NCBI GenBank assembly: GCA_001790855.1 | Contig: MGDH01000040.1 | Location: forward strand, 1 to 15,270 | Direction of reading: 5' to 3' | Source of the DNA: Candidatus Schekmanbacteria bacterium RIFCSPLOWO2_02_FULL_38_14 | Lineage (GTDB): Bacteria; Schekmanbacteria; GWA2-38-11 | Length of the DNA: 15,270 bases | In this document: one piece after another, positions 6,177-13,723 of the stretch | How the letters are laid out: each line of letters begins with the position of its first letter | Position numbering within the stretch: position 1 is the first letter of the stretch | Notes under the pieces: generated by a model | Database searches by the model: none | Seen by the model: only the letters and a program-made list of their open reading frames with translations | Told to the model about the DNA's origin: nothing | Made by a program: the position numbers and the translations under genes

Positions 6177-7459
6177 AAAAGTTTAATAATATTTGAATTA
6201 CTTGTCAAATTCCTGAAAACCTCTTTTTTTATTTCAGCCTTTGACTTGTCAGAAACTGTAAAGTAATCAACAGCCATATCTACAAAATTATTTGGATAAT
6301 TATTAAGAATCTGAGGGTTATGATGGAGAAACTTTGATGCCTTCCTGAAATGTCTGAGGTCCTTCATTATAAAGCTTTCTTCCAATTTCTCAGTATAATA
6401 AGAAAGTGTTCCGGCAGAAAAATCGCTTTTAAGCTTTGCCCTTATAGCTGTCTCGCCTGCAAGAACACCTGATTCCATTGCAAGGTTTGAGCCTTCGTGG
6501 TAGTGTGAGGTATTAACAAACCCCGCAGAATCCCCGACCAGTATCAGTCCGTCTGTTACAAGTTTTGGAAGACTGTCATAACCGTATTCAGGTATCATGT
6601 GTGCGGAGTATTCTATTGTTTCACCGCCTCTGATAAGATTTTTTACGCAGGGATGCTTTTTTAAATGGTCAAGCAAATCATTCGGGTTAATTTTTTTCTC
6701 TGTAAAATCATGAATTGAACAGCTTACTCCTACTGAAATACTCTCTTTGTTGGTATAGATAAAAGCGCCTCCTACCATTCCCTGAACTGCATTGCCGAAA
6801 TATTCAAATGCAACACCTGAATTTTCTGACAATGCAAACCTGTCTTCTATTATCTCTTTTGGCAATGCTATTACTTCCTTTACTCCTGTAACCATTTCAT
6901 TTGGTTCAGGCTTTTTTTTGAGTCCGGATTTTTCGGCTAAAAGTGAGTTGGCGCCTTCAGCACAAATAACTATGTCAGCATACATAGGACCTTCTTTATC
7001 TGTTTGTACTCCAACAATCTTATCCCCGTTTCTCAAAAAATCAGTAACCGTAAAACCAGAAAATATAAAAGAATTTTCATTAAAAATTGCTTCAGTCTGC
7101 TCAGCAAACCAGCGGTCAAATTTAGACCTCTGAACAGTGAAGCTGTTGTTAAAAGGGGGTTTATTGTATCTTTCACTCTTTAACTCAAAAGACATCTCGG
7201 AGTCTTCAGTTAAATAGGAAAATCTTCTTCCTATAATATTTCTTTCTACCGGCGCTTCTTGCCAAAAATTAGGAATTAGCTTATTTAAAACCGTTGTAAA
7301 AAGTATTCCGCCAAATAAATTCTTTGACCCCGGATATTCTCCCCTTTCAATAACAGCAACATCCATCCCTTGCTTAGCCATTACATATGCAGCAGAAATT
7401 CCTGCAGGCCCAGCGCCTACAACAATCGCATCAAACTTTAATACTTCTTCTTCTGCCAT
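6140..7459 (-). CDS. fixC: FixC, FAD-dependent ETF-quinone oxidoreductase-like protein
   Basis: A membrane-associated flavoprotein that takes electrons from FixAB and reduces quinone, forming a complex with FixX. The N-terminal Rossmann motif VVGAGPAG (residues 13-20) and the acidic E38 at the end of the second strand bind FAD. A second FAD motif, LILVGDSAGFVN, is at about 305-316, followed by the conserved HYHEGSNLAMESG. The length (439) is normal for FixC and shorter than eukaryotic-type ETF-QO, because the iron-sulfur domain is the separate FixX. Conserved NSFTVQRSKFDRWF (104-117) and the C-terminal MNRARRA also fit. The start is supported by a GGAG site 6 bases upstream. A 186-bp gap filled with hairpins separates it from fixB. 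Confidence 0.93.
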   Translation of the reverse strand: MAEEEVLKFDAIVVGAGPAGISAAYVMAKQGMDVAVIERGEYPGSKNLFGGILFTTVLNKLIPNFWQEAPVERNIIGRRFSYLTEDSEMSFELKSERYNKPPFNNSFTVQRSKFDRWFAEQTEAIFNENSFIFSGFTVTDFLRNGDKIVGVQTDKEGPMYADIVICAEGANSLLAEKSGLKKKPEPNEMVTGVKEVIALPKEIIEDRFALSENSGVAFEYFGNAVQGMVGGAFIYTNKESISVGVSCSIHDFTEKKINPNDLLDHLKKHPCVKNLIRGGETIEYSAHMIPEYGYDSLPKLVTDGLILVGDSAGFVNTSHYHEGSNLAMESGVLAGETAIRAKLKSDFSAGTLSYYTEKLEESFIMKDLRHFRKASKFLHHNPQILNNYPNNFVDMAVDYFTVSDKSKAEIKKEVFRNLTSNSNIIKLLWDMNRARRALT

Positions 7460-7645
7460 TTTTTACTCCAACCTCTAATTTCGATAGACAGGGTTTTCTA
7501 ACCCTGTCTTGGCAGGACAAGAATGTCCTGCCTATCGGTTTTTCTATTCTTAAGAACTTTGAATTCTAAACTCCAAATGACAGGCGAGACGCCTGTCCTT
7601 CTATTCACCACTATATTCCTGTTCACTGTTCGCTAACAACTTACT
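7460..7645. repeat. Three-hairpin repeat element inside the fix operon
   Basis: Between fixB and fixC lie three near-perfect hairpins. AGACAGGGTT/AACCCTGTCT is at 7486-7509 (4-base loop). GGCAGGACA/TGTCCTGCC is at 7511-7532 (4-base loop). GACAGGCG/CGCCTGTC is at 7579-7597 (3-base loop). The first two are enclosed by an outer CGATA/TATCG stem (7482-7486 with 7533-7537), giving a three-way-junction shape. None is followed by a proper T-run on the minus strand. In the transcript it would form strong structure and might set the fixCX to fixAB ratio; that is inference. Confidence 0.75.
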
Positions 7646-8632
7646 TTATTTCCCCAGCACTTTTTTTACTTCCTGTGCCAGAACTGGAACCACCTGAAAC
7701 AAATCTCCAACTATTCCGTAATCTGCCATCTGAAAAATTGGGGCATCAGAGTCCTTATTTATTGCAACTATACACTTTGATGATGACATTCCTGCAAGAT
7801 GCTGGATAGCCCCTGATACTCCGCATGCTATATAAAGATTCGGAGAAACAACCTTACCTGTCTGTCCTACCTGGTCAGAGTGAGGCCTCCAGCCTGCATC
7901 CACAACAGACCTTGAAGCTCCTACAACTCCTCCTAAAGCATCAGCCAGTTCCTCAAGAACCTTAAAATTCTCACCGCTTTTCATTCCCCTGCCGCCTGCA
8001 ACAATGACAGAAGCCTCTGTCAAATCCATCTTTCCTCCTGCAGCAGCAACTATTTCTTTAACTTTAGCTCTTATGCTTTCAGCACTGAAACCAACATTTA
8101 TTTTTTCAACAGAAGCCTTCTTATCAGGACTTGGTGCTGATACAGAGAATACATTAGGTCTTAAAGTTATAAAAAATGGCTCTTTTGAGCAACCTACTTT
8201 CGTCATGATTTTTCCTGCGTATACTGGTCTTGTTGCTTCAAGCTTTCCATCCTTAAAAGCAACCCCAATACAATCCATTGCCACACCGGTTTCAAGTTTT
8301 GCAGCAGCAGCAGGAGCTAAGTCTTTTCCCATTGAGGAGGCAGGTAAAAGAACAATCCCTGCATCACATTTTTTTACTGCATCCACAAGCACAGAAGAAT
8401 ATCCCTCTGAAGAATATAATTTTAATATTTCACTGTCAGCAACAAGAACTTTATCAGAACCATAGCTTCCAAGTTCTGAGGCTAACCCTTCTATGCCTGA
8501 GCCTATTAATAAAGATACCAATTCGCTTTTTATCTCATCAGCAAGTTTTTTCCCTGTGCTGATTACTTCATAAGCATTCTTTTTTAATTTTCCATCCCTT
8601 TGCTCTGCAAAGGCTAAGATTGCTTTCCCCAT
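7646..8632 (-). CDS. fixB: FixB / electron-transfer flavoprotein alpha subunit
   Basis: The alpha subunit of the heterodimeric electron-transfer flavoprotein. The N-terminal half is an ETF Rossmann-like domain. The C-terminal domain binds FAD: GGRG (214-217, counted from the in-frame GTG at 8635), R242 in SRSVVDAGW, QVGQTGK (255-261), SGAIQH (274-279) and AINKD near 292. These match the ETF alpha signature, including the FixB/bifurcating forms. A GTG at 8635 and an ATG at 8632 are both in frame. The AGGAG site is 7 bases from the ATG and only 4 from the GTG, so I choose 8632. It follows fixA by 12 bases. Whether it bifurcates electrons cannot be read directly and is inferred from its operon with fixC and fixX. 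Confidence 0.93.
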   Translation of the reverse strand: MGKAILAFAEQRDGKLKKNAYEVISTGKKLADEIKSELVSLLIGSGIEGLASELGSYGSDKVLVADSEILKLYSSEGYSSVLVDAVKKCDAGIVLLPASSMGKDLAPAAAAKLETGVAMDCIGVAFKDGKLEATRPVYAGKIMTKVGCSKEPFFITLRPNVFSVSAPSPDKKASVEKINVGFSAESIRAKVKEIVAAAGGKMDLTEASVIVAGGRGMKSGENFKVLEELADALGGVVGASRSVVDAGWRPHSDQVGQTGKVVSPNLYIACGVSGAIQHLAGMSSSKCIVAINKDSDAPIFQMADYGIVGDLFQVVPVLAQEVKKVLGK

Positions 8633-8644
8633 CACATCTCTCCT

Positions 8645-9397
8645 TTACAAAATTTTTGCTTCAAACTGAAGCAGTTTTACAAGTTCCGGAACTGCCTCAA
8701 CATTCTGACCAACAATTTTGCCTGCTTTTCTGGCAGGGGGCGGCTCCATTTTTAGAATCTGAATCCTTGAATCAATCTTTTCAGGAGCTTTTTCTTCAAG
8801 GCTCTTTTTCTTTGCTGCCATAATACCTTTCAAAGATGCGTACCTTGGCTCATTTAACCCTTTCTGGGCTGTAAAAACTGCCGGTAAATTTGTTTCAACA
8901 ACCTCGCTCCCGCCTTCTATCTGCCTGTGTGCAGTGGCTTTTCTGTCTGAAATTTCCAACTTGGTAACAACATTTACACATGGAATATTCAAAAGCTGTG
9001 CTACCATTGAGCCTACCTGGCAATTGTCATCATCAACTGCCTGTTTGCCAAAAAATATAATGTCAGGGTTTATTTCCTTTAAAGCCTTTGACAGTGCATT
9101 TGCAGTGGCGAACGAGTCATAATCTTCTGATTCGTCCTTGAGAAGAACAGCCCTGTCTGCACCCATTGCAAGGGCATTTCTGATAACAGGTGCAGCCTTT
9201 TCTGAACCAAGAGTCAGTATTATTACCTCTCCCTGCCCCAGTTTTTCTTTTATTCTCAATGCCTCTTCAATCCCATACTCATCATAAGGGTTTATGACAT
9301 ATTCAATTCCTGCCGGGTCTATTGATTTACCACTGCTGCCAACCCTTAATTTCGCTGCAGTGTCAGGAACTCTTTTCATACATATAACTATCTTCAC
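8645..9397 (-). CDS. fixA: FixA / electron-transfer flavoprotein beta subunit
   Basis: The beta subunit of the ETF, which in bifurcating systems holds the flavin that accepts hydride from NADH. Conserved segments are the N-terminal KIVICMKRVPDT, INPYDEYGIEEALRIKE (about 36-52), GADRAVLLKD, the FFGKQAVDDDNCQVG loop, and the ETF beta signature ending in EPRYASLKGIMAAKKK. At 250 residues it is near the usual ETF beta length and shorter than FixA of nitrogen fixers. It is the first gene of fixABCX. The start codon is GTG, supported by an AGGAGG site 8 bases upstream. No nitrogenase genes are in the window, so the reduced ferredoxin or flavodoxin it makes may serve other reactions. Confidence 0.93.
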   Translation of the reverse strand: MKIVICMKRVPDTAAKLRVGSSGKSIDPAGIEYVINPYDEYGIEEALRIKEKLGQGEVIILTLGSEKAAPVIRNALAMGADRAVLLKDESEDYDSFATANALSKALKEINPDIIFFGKQAVDDDNCQVGSMVAQLLNIPCVNVVTKLEISDRKATAHRQIEGGSEVVETNLPAVFTAQKGLNEPRYASLKGIMAAKKKSLEEKAPEKIDSRIQILKMEPPPARKAGKIVGQNVEAVPELVKLLQFEAKIL

Positions 9398-9483
9398 AAT
9401 CCTTCCCTCCTTTTACATTAATGCCTTCTTTTACACAAAAAATATCAGGTCCTTACAGTCCGTTAAAAAAAATTCCTATTCGC

Positions 9484-9571
9484 TGTCATTGCGAGGAGCG
9501 ATAGCGACGTGGCAATCTCTAACTCATTGATTGCATAAAACTGGGATTGCTTCGCTTTGCTCGCAATGACA
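9484..9571. repeat. MITE-like dispersed repeat with TGTCATTGCGAG terminal inverted repeats
   Basis: An 88-bp element with perfect 12-bp terminal inverted repeats (9484-9495 and 9560-9571) and internal GGCAATCTC and GGGATTGC arms. It shares its right 27 bases (9545-9571) with 13012-13038 at 26 of 27 positions, and GTGGCAATCTC with 12951-12961. This family of NGTCATTGCGAGGAGCG-type repeats is common in environmental bacterial genomes. It lies in the gap between the glycosyltransferase and fixA. Confidence 0.8.
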
Positions 9572-9586
9572 ATATTGCGAGTTTTT
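9560..9586 (+). terminator. Possible plus-strand terminator formed by the repeat end
   Basis: CTCGCAAT (9560-9567) pairs with ATTGCGAG (9574-9581) and is followed by TTTTT (9582-9586). This has the form of a rho-independent terminator on the plus strand, but no plus-strand gene lies upstream. It may be a by-product of the dispersed repeat or a block against antisense transcription. Confidence 0.35.
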
Positions 9587-9679
9587 CAACAGCCCGCTTA
9601 AAGCTGTTTTTACCTTAGTATAACATCATCCCTTCTCAGCTCATAATTTTTTCGCTCATATAATAGATAAATAAAAATG

Positions 9680-11284
9680 TCAATTAGAAAGCAGAAAGAT
9701 TTTACGGGAAGAAACAACTCCGATTTGTTTTATTTTTGTTGATTTTGGCAGTTTTTTGGAAATTCCTTTAAGCTGTTTTTCACTTAAAAGATATATAACC
9801 TTTTTCTCAGACAAAAGATTCTTTTCAACTATTTCCCATGTCTTATCTTCAGGAATTAAACTGTTTAAATAAAAGGGAATCCCCCTTTCGCGTTCCGAAA
9901 GCTTAAAGCCTCTCAGTTTACTCAGATCAGCAACCTCTTTTTTCAAAATATCAGCAATATAATTATAACTTTTCACCTCTCTTACAACATAAAAATAAGG
10001 AGTAAACATAAACACTGTGCAAAGAGTAATTGAGACAAATAATCTTTGAAATTCATTTTTGAAGTAAAAATTTAATGTTAATATAAATAAAAGGAGCGCA
10101 GCAGCAGAACAAGCAATAAGCCATAAATTAATATTTTGATACCACATCTGTATAGCAATCACAGCAAACATATATATGACTACAACTGCTGTTAATATTC
10201 CGCCTAACACCCTTGCAAACTTTGATGGAGCTTTTTTCAAAAACTCTTTTTCAAACCACAGAGCAGTCAATATTGAAAAAGCCGGGACAATAGGAAACAG
10301 GTACAGGCCTCTCTTTGTAGAAGGCAGGCTTAAAACCAGAAATGGAACAAATGCAAATAATCTTGTAAAAAGGATTTCTCTTCCCTTTTCAAGCGAAGAA
10401 ACTCTTATATTTTTAATAATATCATAAACCACAAGAGGAAACAGAATTGCCCATGGGAAGATGACATCAAATATTTTTGGAATATAATAAAAGAACCCAT
10501 GTTTATGCCCCAGTGACGCATATAAAAATCTATCAAAATGGTTATCTATAAAAAATATACGAAAATATCTTGTCCCTCCTTCTTTCCAGAGCAAAATGAA
10601 CCATGGAGCCGTAATAACCAAAAATATCACAACACCAAGCCATATTTTCAGCTCTTTAATAGCACTTAATTTTTTCTCAAATATAAGGAAAACAAAAACA
10701 GCAGAGAACGGGATTGCCACTCCAATAAATCCCTTGCTTAAAAAAGCCAGACTCATCATTACATACATAAGGGAAAAATTCAGAATCTTTTTTCTCTCGC
10801 ACAGATAACCTGAAACAAAAAAATAGATAGCTCCTATTACAAAAAATGCCAATGAAGTATCTATCATACACATATGAGTCCTGTGCATGAATTCATTAGT
10901 TGAACAGGTAATTAGAGTTGATGAAATTCCAACAGTTCTTCCAAACATTTTAGAAGCATAAGCATATGTAAAAAGCAGAATCCCCAACCCGAAGAAAGCT
11001 GAAGGAAGCCTTGCAAGAAAAGCATTCGCCTTTCCGGCAATGCCAAATACTGCAACAACAGACCAGTAAAAAAGAGGTGGTTTTTCAAGGAAGGATTCTC
11101 CATTAAGTGTTGGCACTGCAAAATTTTTGCTGACCCACATCTCCCATGCTATTCCTCCTTCTCTTGGTTCATCAGGCGACAAGAGCTCGTGTTCTCCAAG
11201 TCCAAGGAAAAGTGCTGGAACAGCAATCAGAAGAAGAAGAAAGATATAATTATATTTTTTTTTATTATCAGAAAAAGCATTCAT
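9680..11284 (-). CDS. Membrane glycosyltransferase of the GT83/ArnT-PMT family
   Basis: A 534-residue polytopic inner-membrane enzyme of the family that moves a sugar from a polyprenyl-phosphate donor to lipid A or another acceptor on the periplasmic side. After a first membrane segment (about 12-29) comes the diagnostic first periplasmic loop with LSPDEPREGG (35-44; D38 is the expected catalytic acid) and LEKPPLFYW (66-74). Many further hydrophobic segments follow, for about 11-13 helices in all, and a soluble C-terminal domain of about 90 residues ends in KIFLLSN. The ArnT length (about 550) matches. Which sugar and acceptor are used cannot be read from the sequence, so no arnT symbol is given. 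Its start has only a poor ribosome-binding site. The gene appears to stand alone. Confidence 0.88.
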   Translation of the reverse strand: MNAFSDNKKKYNYIFLLLLIAVPALFLGLGEHELLSPDEPREGGIAWEMWVSKNFAVPTLNGESFLEKPPLFYWSVVAVFGIAGKANAFLARLPSAFFGLGILLFTYAYASKMFGRTVGISSTLITCSTNEFMHRTHMCMIDTSLAFFVIGAIYFFVSGYLCERKKILNFSLMYVMMSLAFLSKGFIGVAIPFSAVFVFLIFEKKLSAIKELKIWLGVVIFLVITAPWFILLWKEGGTRYFRIFFIDNHFDRFLYASLGHKHGFFYYIPKIFDVIFPWAILFPLVVYDIIKNIRVSSLEKGREILFTRLFAFVPFLVLSLPSTKRGLYLFPIVPAFSILTALWFEKEFLKKAPSKFARVLGGILTAVVVIYMFAVIAIQMWYQNINLWLIACSAAALLLFILTLNFYFKNEFQRLFVSITLCTVFMFTPYFYVVREVKSYNYIADILKKEVADLSKLRGFKLSERERGIPFYLNSLIPEDKTWEIVEKNLLSEKKVIYLLSEKQLKGISKKLPKSTKIKQIGVVSSRKIFLLSN

Positions 11285-11600
11285 TCATAAAATTTTATTT
11301 AATAAATTTCAAAAACGCAAATGTTTTAATTGAATTGAAAGGATTTCAAAAGAATCATGGAGTGCGAGGTGTTAAAAATATGGAAGAGAGGGAGGGATGA
11401 AGGGTGAAAACATCCCGGTTGGACCCTCTCTCCACAAACCCCTCCTCTAAAACTGGAGGGAATTTTTTATTTATTGATAATCAAACCCCTTCTTTGCTGA
11501 CTTTCTAAAATCAATTTAATTTTTCTAATATTTTTTAACAATTAACCAAATCACAGGCTTTATGTGATTTAAGTCACACTATGAAGTTAAGGGAGAAAAT
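11285..11600. other. 316-bp intergenic gap, no gene seen
   Basis: AT-rich ends flank a central repeat-like block (about 11370-11470) with GGGAGGGATGAAGGG and CCCTCTCTCC stretches. It contains a weak CCCTCC/GGAGGG hairpin (11440-11460, 9-base loop) followed by a T-run, oriented as a plus-strand terminator although no plus-strand gene lies upstream. The block resembles the C-rich/G-rich repeat at 4557-4692. It separates the intact glycosyltransferase from the tail remnant at 11601. Confidence 0.5.
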
Positions 11601-11774
11601 TTAAGAGAGGATTTTTTTAAATTCTTTTGATAGCAGAAAATAGTTATGGCTTCCAGCAAAATCAAGATGCCTTACCTTTATTCCTTTAGGCAGAGATTTT
11701 CCAGCATTTTCAAGTTTTTTATCAATAACTATATAACCAACACTCCTGTTAAACAGAAGATTTATTTTAAACAT
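11601..11774 (-). pseudogene. Remnant resembling the C-terminal tail of a second ArnT-like glycosyltransferase
   Basis: The reading frame ending at 11601 encodes a segment, VGYIVIDKKLENAGKSLPK and onward to FLLSK, that aligns without gaps to the last 39 residues of the intact glycosyltransferase ending at 9680. I count 14 identities in 39, including KxL, SLPK/KLPK, and the closing FLLS. The rest of a glycosyltransferase is missing; upstream the frame runs directly into the end of ychF. An ATG at 11774 overlaps the ychF stop and would allow a 57-residue product, so a small coupled gene cannot be excluded. I favour a decayed tandem copy whose first roughly 480 codons were lost. Confidence 0.5.
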
Positions 11775-12861
11775 TAAATCTGAAATGTATGATATCGCCA
11801 TCTTTAACTTCATATTCCCTTCCTTCAATCCTTAAAAGTCCTTTTTCCCGCATTTCATGCTCTGAACCAAGCCTTAATAACTCTTCATAGCAATAAACCT
11901 CTGCTTTTATGAACCCCTTTTCAAAATCAGAATGAATTTTTCCTGCTGCTTTCTGGGCAGTTGTCCCCCTTTTTATAGTCCATGCTTTCACCTCCGGACC
12001 CTGTGTAGTAAAAAAAGTGATTAAATTCAGGAGTTCATAGCCTGCACTTATTATTTTTTCAAGCCCGGACTCATTAATCCCCATACTTTTTAAAAATTCT
12101 TCCCGTTCTTCAAGAAGCAATTGTGCAACCTCAGCTTCAACCTTTCCGCATATTGTCAATATCTTTGCGCCTTCTTTTTGCGCCTTTTCTCCAACATTTT
12201 TTATAATATCTGAATCCTTCTCAATTTCATTTTCATCTGTGTTAATCACATAAAGGGTTGGTTTTTGAGAAAGAAGGAGAATATCCTTCAGAGTTTCAGT
12301 CTCATCATTATTCAATTTTAATACTCTTATGGGAACGCCCTGATTTAAACTCTCTCTTATTTTATTAAAAAACCCGAGATTTTCTGCAAGCTTTTTGTCA
12401 GCTATCTTTGAAAGCCTTTCATTTTTTTCAATCCTTTTGTCAATATTTTCAATATCTGCAAGAATAAGTTCAGTGTTGACAATATCCATGTCTCTCAGAG
12501 GATCTATGGCTCCCTCAACATGAGCAATATCATCTTCTTTAAAACATCTTAAGACATGGATGATAGAATCGACATTCCTGATATTTCCCAAGAACTGATT
12601 GCCCAATCCCTCACCCTTGCTGGCACCCCTGACAAGCCCGGCAATATCAACGATTTCCATTGTGGTATGAACTGCCCTTTCGGGCTTAATAATTTCAGCA
12701 ATTTTGTCAAGTCTTTTATCAGGAACTTTTACTATTCCTACATTTGGATTTATTGTGCAAAAAGGATAGCTTGCAACCTCTGCATGGGCTGATGTGAGGG
12801 CATTGAATATAGTTGATTTTCCAGCATTAGGCAAGCCTACTATTCCGCAATTAAAACCCAT
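11767..12861 (-). CDS. ychF: Ribosome-binding ATPase/GTPase YchF (OLA1 family)
   Basis: A universally conserved cytoplasmic P-loop protein that binds ribosomes and hydrolyses ATP in preference to GTP. Visible motifs are the P-loop GLPNAGKST (9-17), switch II DIAGLVRGASKGEGLGNQF (72-90), and NTDE (207-210), the altered G4 motif linked to ATP preference. A helical coiled insertion covers about 130-175, and a C-terminal TGS domain covers about 281-364, ending in DGDIIHFRFNV. The length of 364 is exactly that of the family. The ribosome-binding site is weak (AGGA 9 bases upstream). It is not in an obvious operon; a composite repeat block lies upstream and a small remnant overlaps its end by 8 bases. 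Confidence 0.96.
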   Translation of the reverse strand: MGFNCGIVGLPNAGKSTIFNALTSAHAEVASYPFCTINPNVGIVKVPDKRLDKIAEIIKPERAVHTTMEIVDIAGLVRGASKGEGLGNQFLGNIRNVDSIIHVLRCFKEDDIAHVEGAIDPLRDMDIVNTELILADIENIDKRIEKNERLSKIADKKLAENLGFFNKIRESLNQGVPIRVLKLNNDETETLKDILLLSQKPTLYVINTDENEIEKDSDIIKNVGEKAQKEGAKILTICGKVEAEVAQLLLEEREEFLKSMGINESGLEKIISAGYELLNLITFFTTQGPEVKAWTIKRGTTAQKAAGKIHSDFEKGFIKAEVYCYEELLRLGSEHEMREKGLLRIEGREYEVKDGDIIHFRFNV

Positions 12862-12886
12862 AAATTTAAATCCTAAATTCTAATAT

Positions 12887-13065
12887 CGTTCGACTGATGG
12901 TTCGACAAGCTCAGGGTAAACTCTGGAAGCGCCTGCCTGCCTGCCGGCAGGTGGCAATCTCATTATTTTCAAATGGATTCTGAGATTGCGGAACCTGTTC
13001 CGAGCCAATGAGATTGCTTCGCTTCGCTCGCAATGACAGGCGAAGGAACCTTGCTCCTCGCAATG
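12887..13065. repeat. Composite block of three dispersed repeat types
   Basis: Three repeat kinds lie side by side. The first is a GTTCGAC...GTTCGACAAGCTCAGGG-type repeat (12889-12916), whose translation gives the familiar spurious PELVE strings. The second is CCTGCC-type copies ending in the perfect palindrome CCTGCCGGCAGG (12940-12951). The third is a broken copy of the TGTCATTGCGAG family, sharing GTGGCAATCTC (12951-12961) and a 27-base segment (13012-13038) with the element at 9484-9571. The 78-codon frame spanning the block is not a gene. Confidence 0.7.
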
Positions 13066-13105
13066 ATGTGTGCAAAGATTTCTTTTTTTGGCTTTTGATT
13101 TAATA

Positions 13106-13477
13106 TTAACCCACATTTGATTTTATTAATCCTTTTAAAGAACTCCATCCAGCCATAATTCCAAGAATTCCTGCCGGGAAAGTTGCTATTCCGGAAATTA
13201 ATGACAGATATGAACCAGTTTTTTTCTTTCTTGTTAAAAGAAGAATTCCCCCAATTATTGAAAGAAAGCCTGCCAGTAAATTAATTGTTCCTATCCATTG
13301 GTTCATTGTAGAGCAATAAAGCCAGCAGGTAATGCCTATATCAGGCTGATAAAAAGTTAATGGATAGACAGGTTCCCAGCAGACCATGCAGTATATTCCG
13401 CATGCCAGAACCAATATTCCGGAAATAATGGGGAGATACCCAAACCTTTGCTTAATTTGCTCATTAAAAAAAGACAT
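13106..13477 (-). CDS. Small cysteine-containing membrane protein of unknown function
   Basis: A 123-residue protein with three predicted membrane helices (about 14-33, 62-82 and 88-110). Five cysteines sit in or near the first helix and the following loop (C26, C30, C33, C51, C55), as CGIYCMVC and CWLYC. The loop between helices 1 and 2 is probably outside the membrane and aromatic-rich. A basic stretch, TRKKKTG, follows helix 2. I do not recognise the family. The start lacks a good ribosome-binding site, but the composition is clearly that of a real membrane protein. It lies 93 bases downstream of the 50-residue membrane protein gene in the same direction, so the two may be co-transcribed. 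Confidence 0.7.
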   Translation of the reverse strand: MSFFNEQIKQRFGYLPIISGILVLACGIYCMVCWEPVYPLTFYQPDIGITCWLYCSTMNQWIGTINLLAGFLSIIGGILLLTRKKKTGSYLSLISGIATFPAGILGIMAGWSSLKGLIKSNVG

Positions 13478-13570
13478 TTTGGCACAGAAAATGAAATCAT
13501 TTTCTTGAATCCTCGAACCCTTCTGTAGGGAATACTAAATTAGGAGTCAGGAATTTTGAATCAGAATCAG

Positions 13571-13723
13571 CTATTTGAATATTGGAAGGTTTAATATCCA
13601 TTCTATCTTGAAAACTTCTCCGATAGTTCCAAGTCCCAGCAGCAGGACATATATAATAAGAATCCCTAACAATATTTCTGCTTTGTATTTCTGATAAAAT
13701 CTTTCATTTTTTTCATTTGTCAT
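13571..13723 (-). CDS. 50-residue single-span membrane microprotein
   Basis: A short gene: 50 codons plus TAG. The product begins MTNEKNERFYQKYKAEI, continues into a hydrophobic helix LLGILIIYVLLLGLG at residues 18-32, and ends with a short tail to ILNLPIFK. The start is supported by a good GAGG ribosome-binding site 8 bases before the ATG. The charged N-terminus, single membrane span and clean start argue for a real gene. Function is unknown. It precedes the 123-residue membrane protein gene on the same strand. Confidence 0.6.
   Translation of the reverse strand: MTNEKNERFYQKYKAEILLGILIIYVLLLGLGTIGEVFKIEWILNLPIFK

Noticed and set aside
8004-8465. 153-codon plus-strand frame opposite fixB
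   Set aside because: It is fully antisense to the well-supported fixB coding sequence and has no recognisable domain.
11146-11400. 84-codon plus-strand frame across the start of the glycosyltransferase
   Set aside because: Antisense to the conserved first loop of the glycosyltransferase, and it extends into repeat-like sequence.
12880-13116. 78-codon minus-strand frame upstream of ychF
   Set aside because: It reads straight through three dispersed repeats (the CHCERSEAIS and YPELVE strings are typical of repeat translations) and has no independent gene signals.
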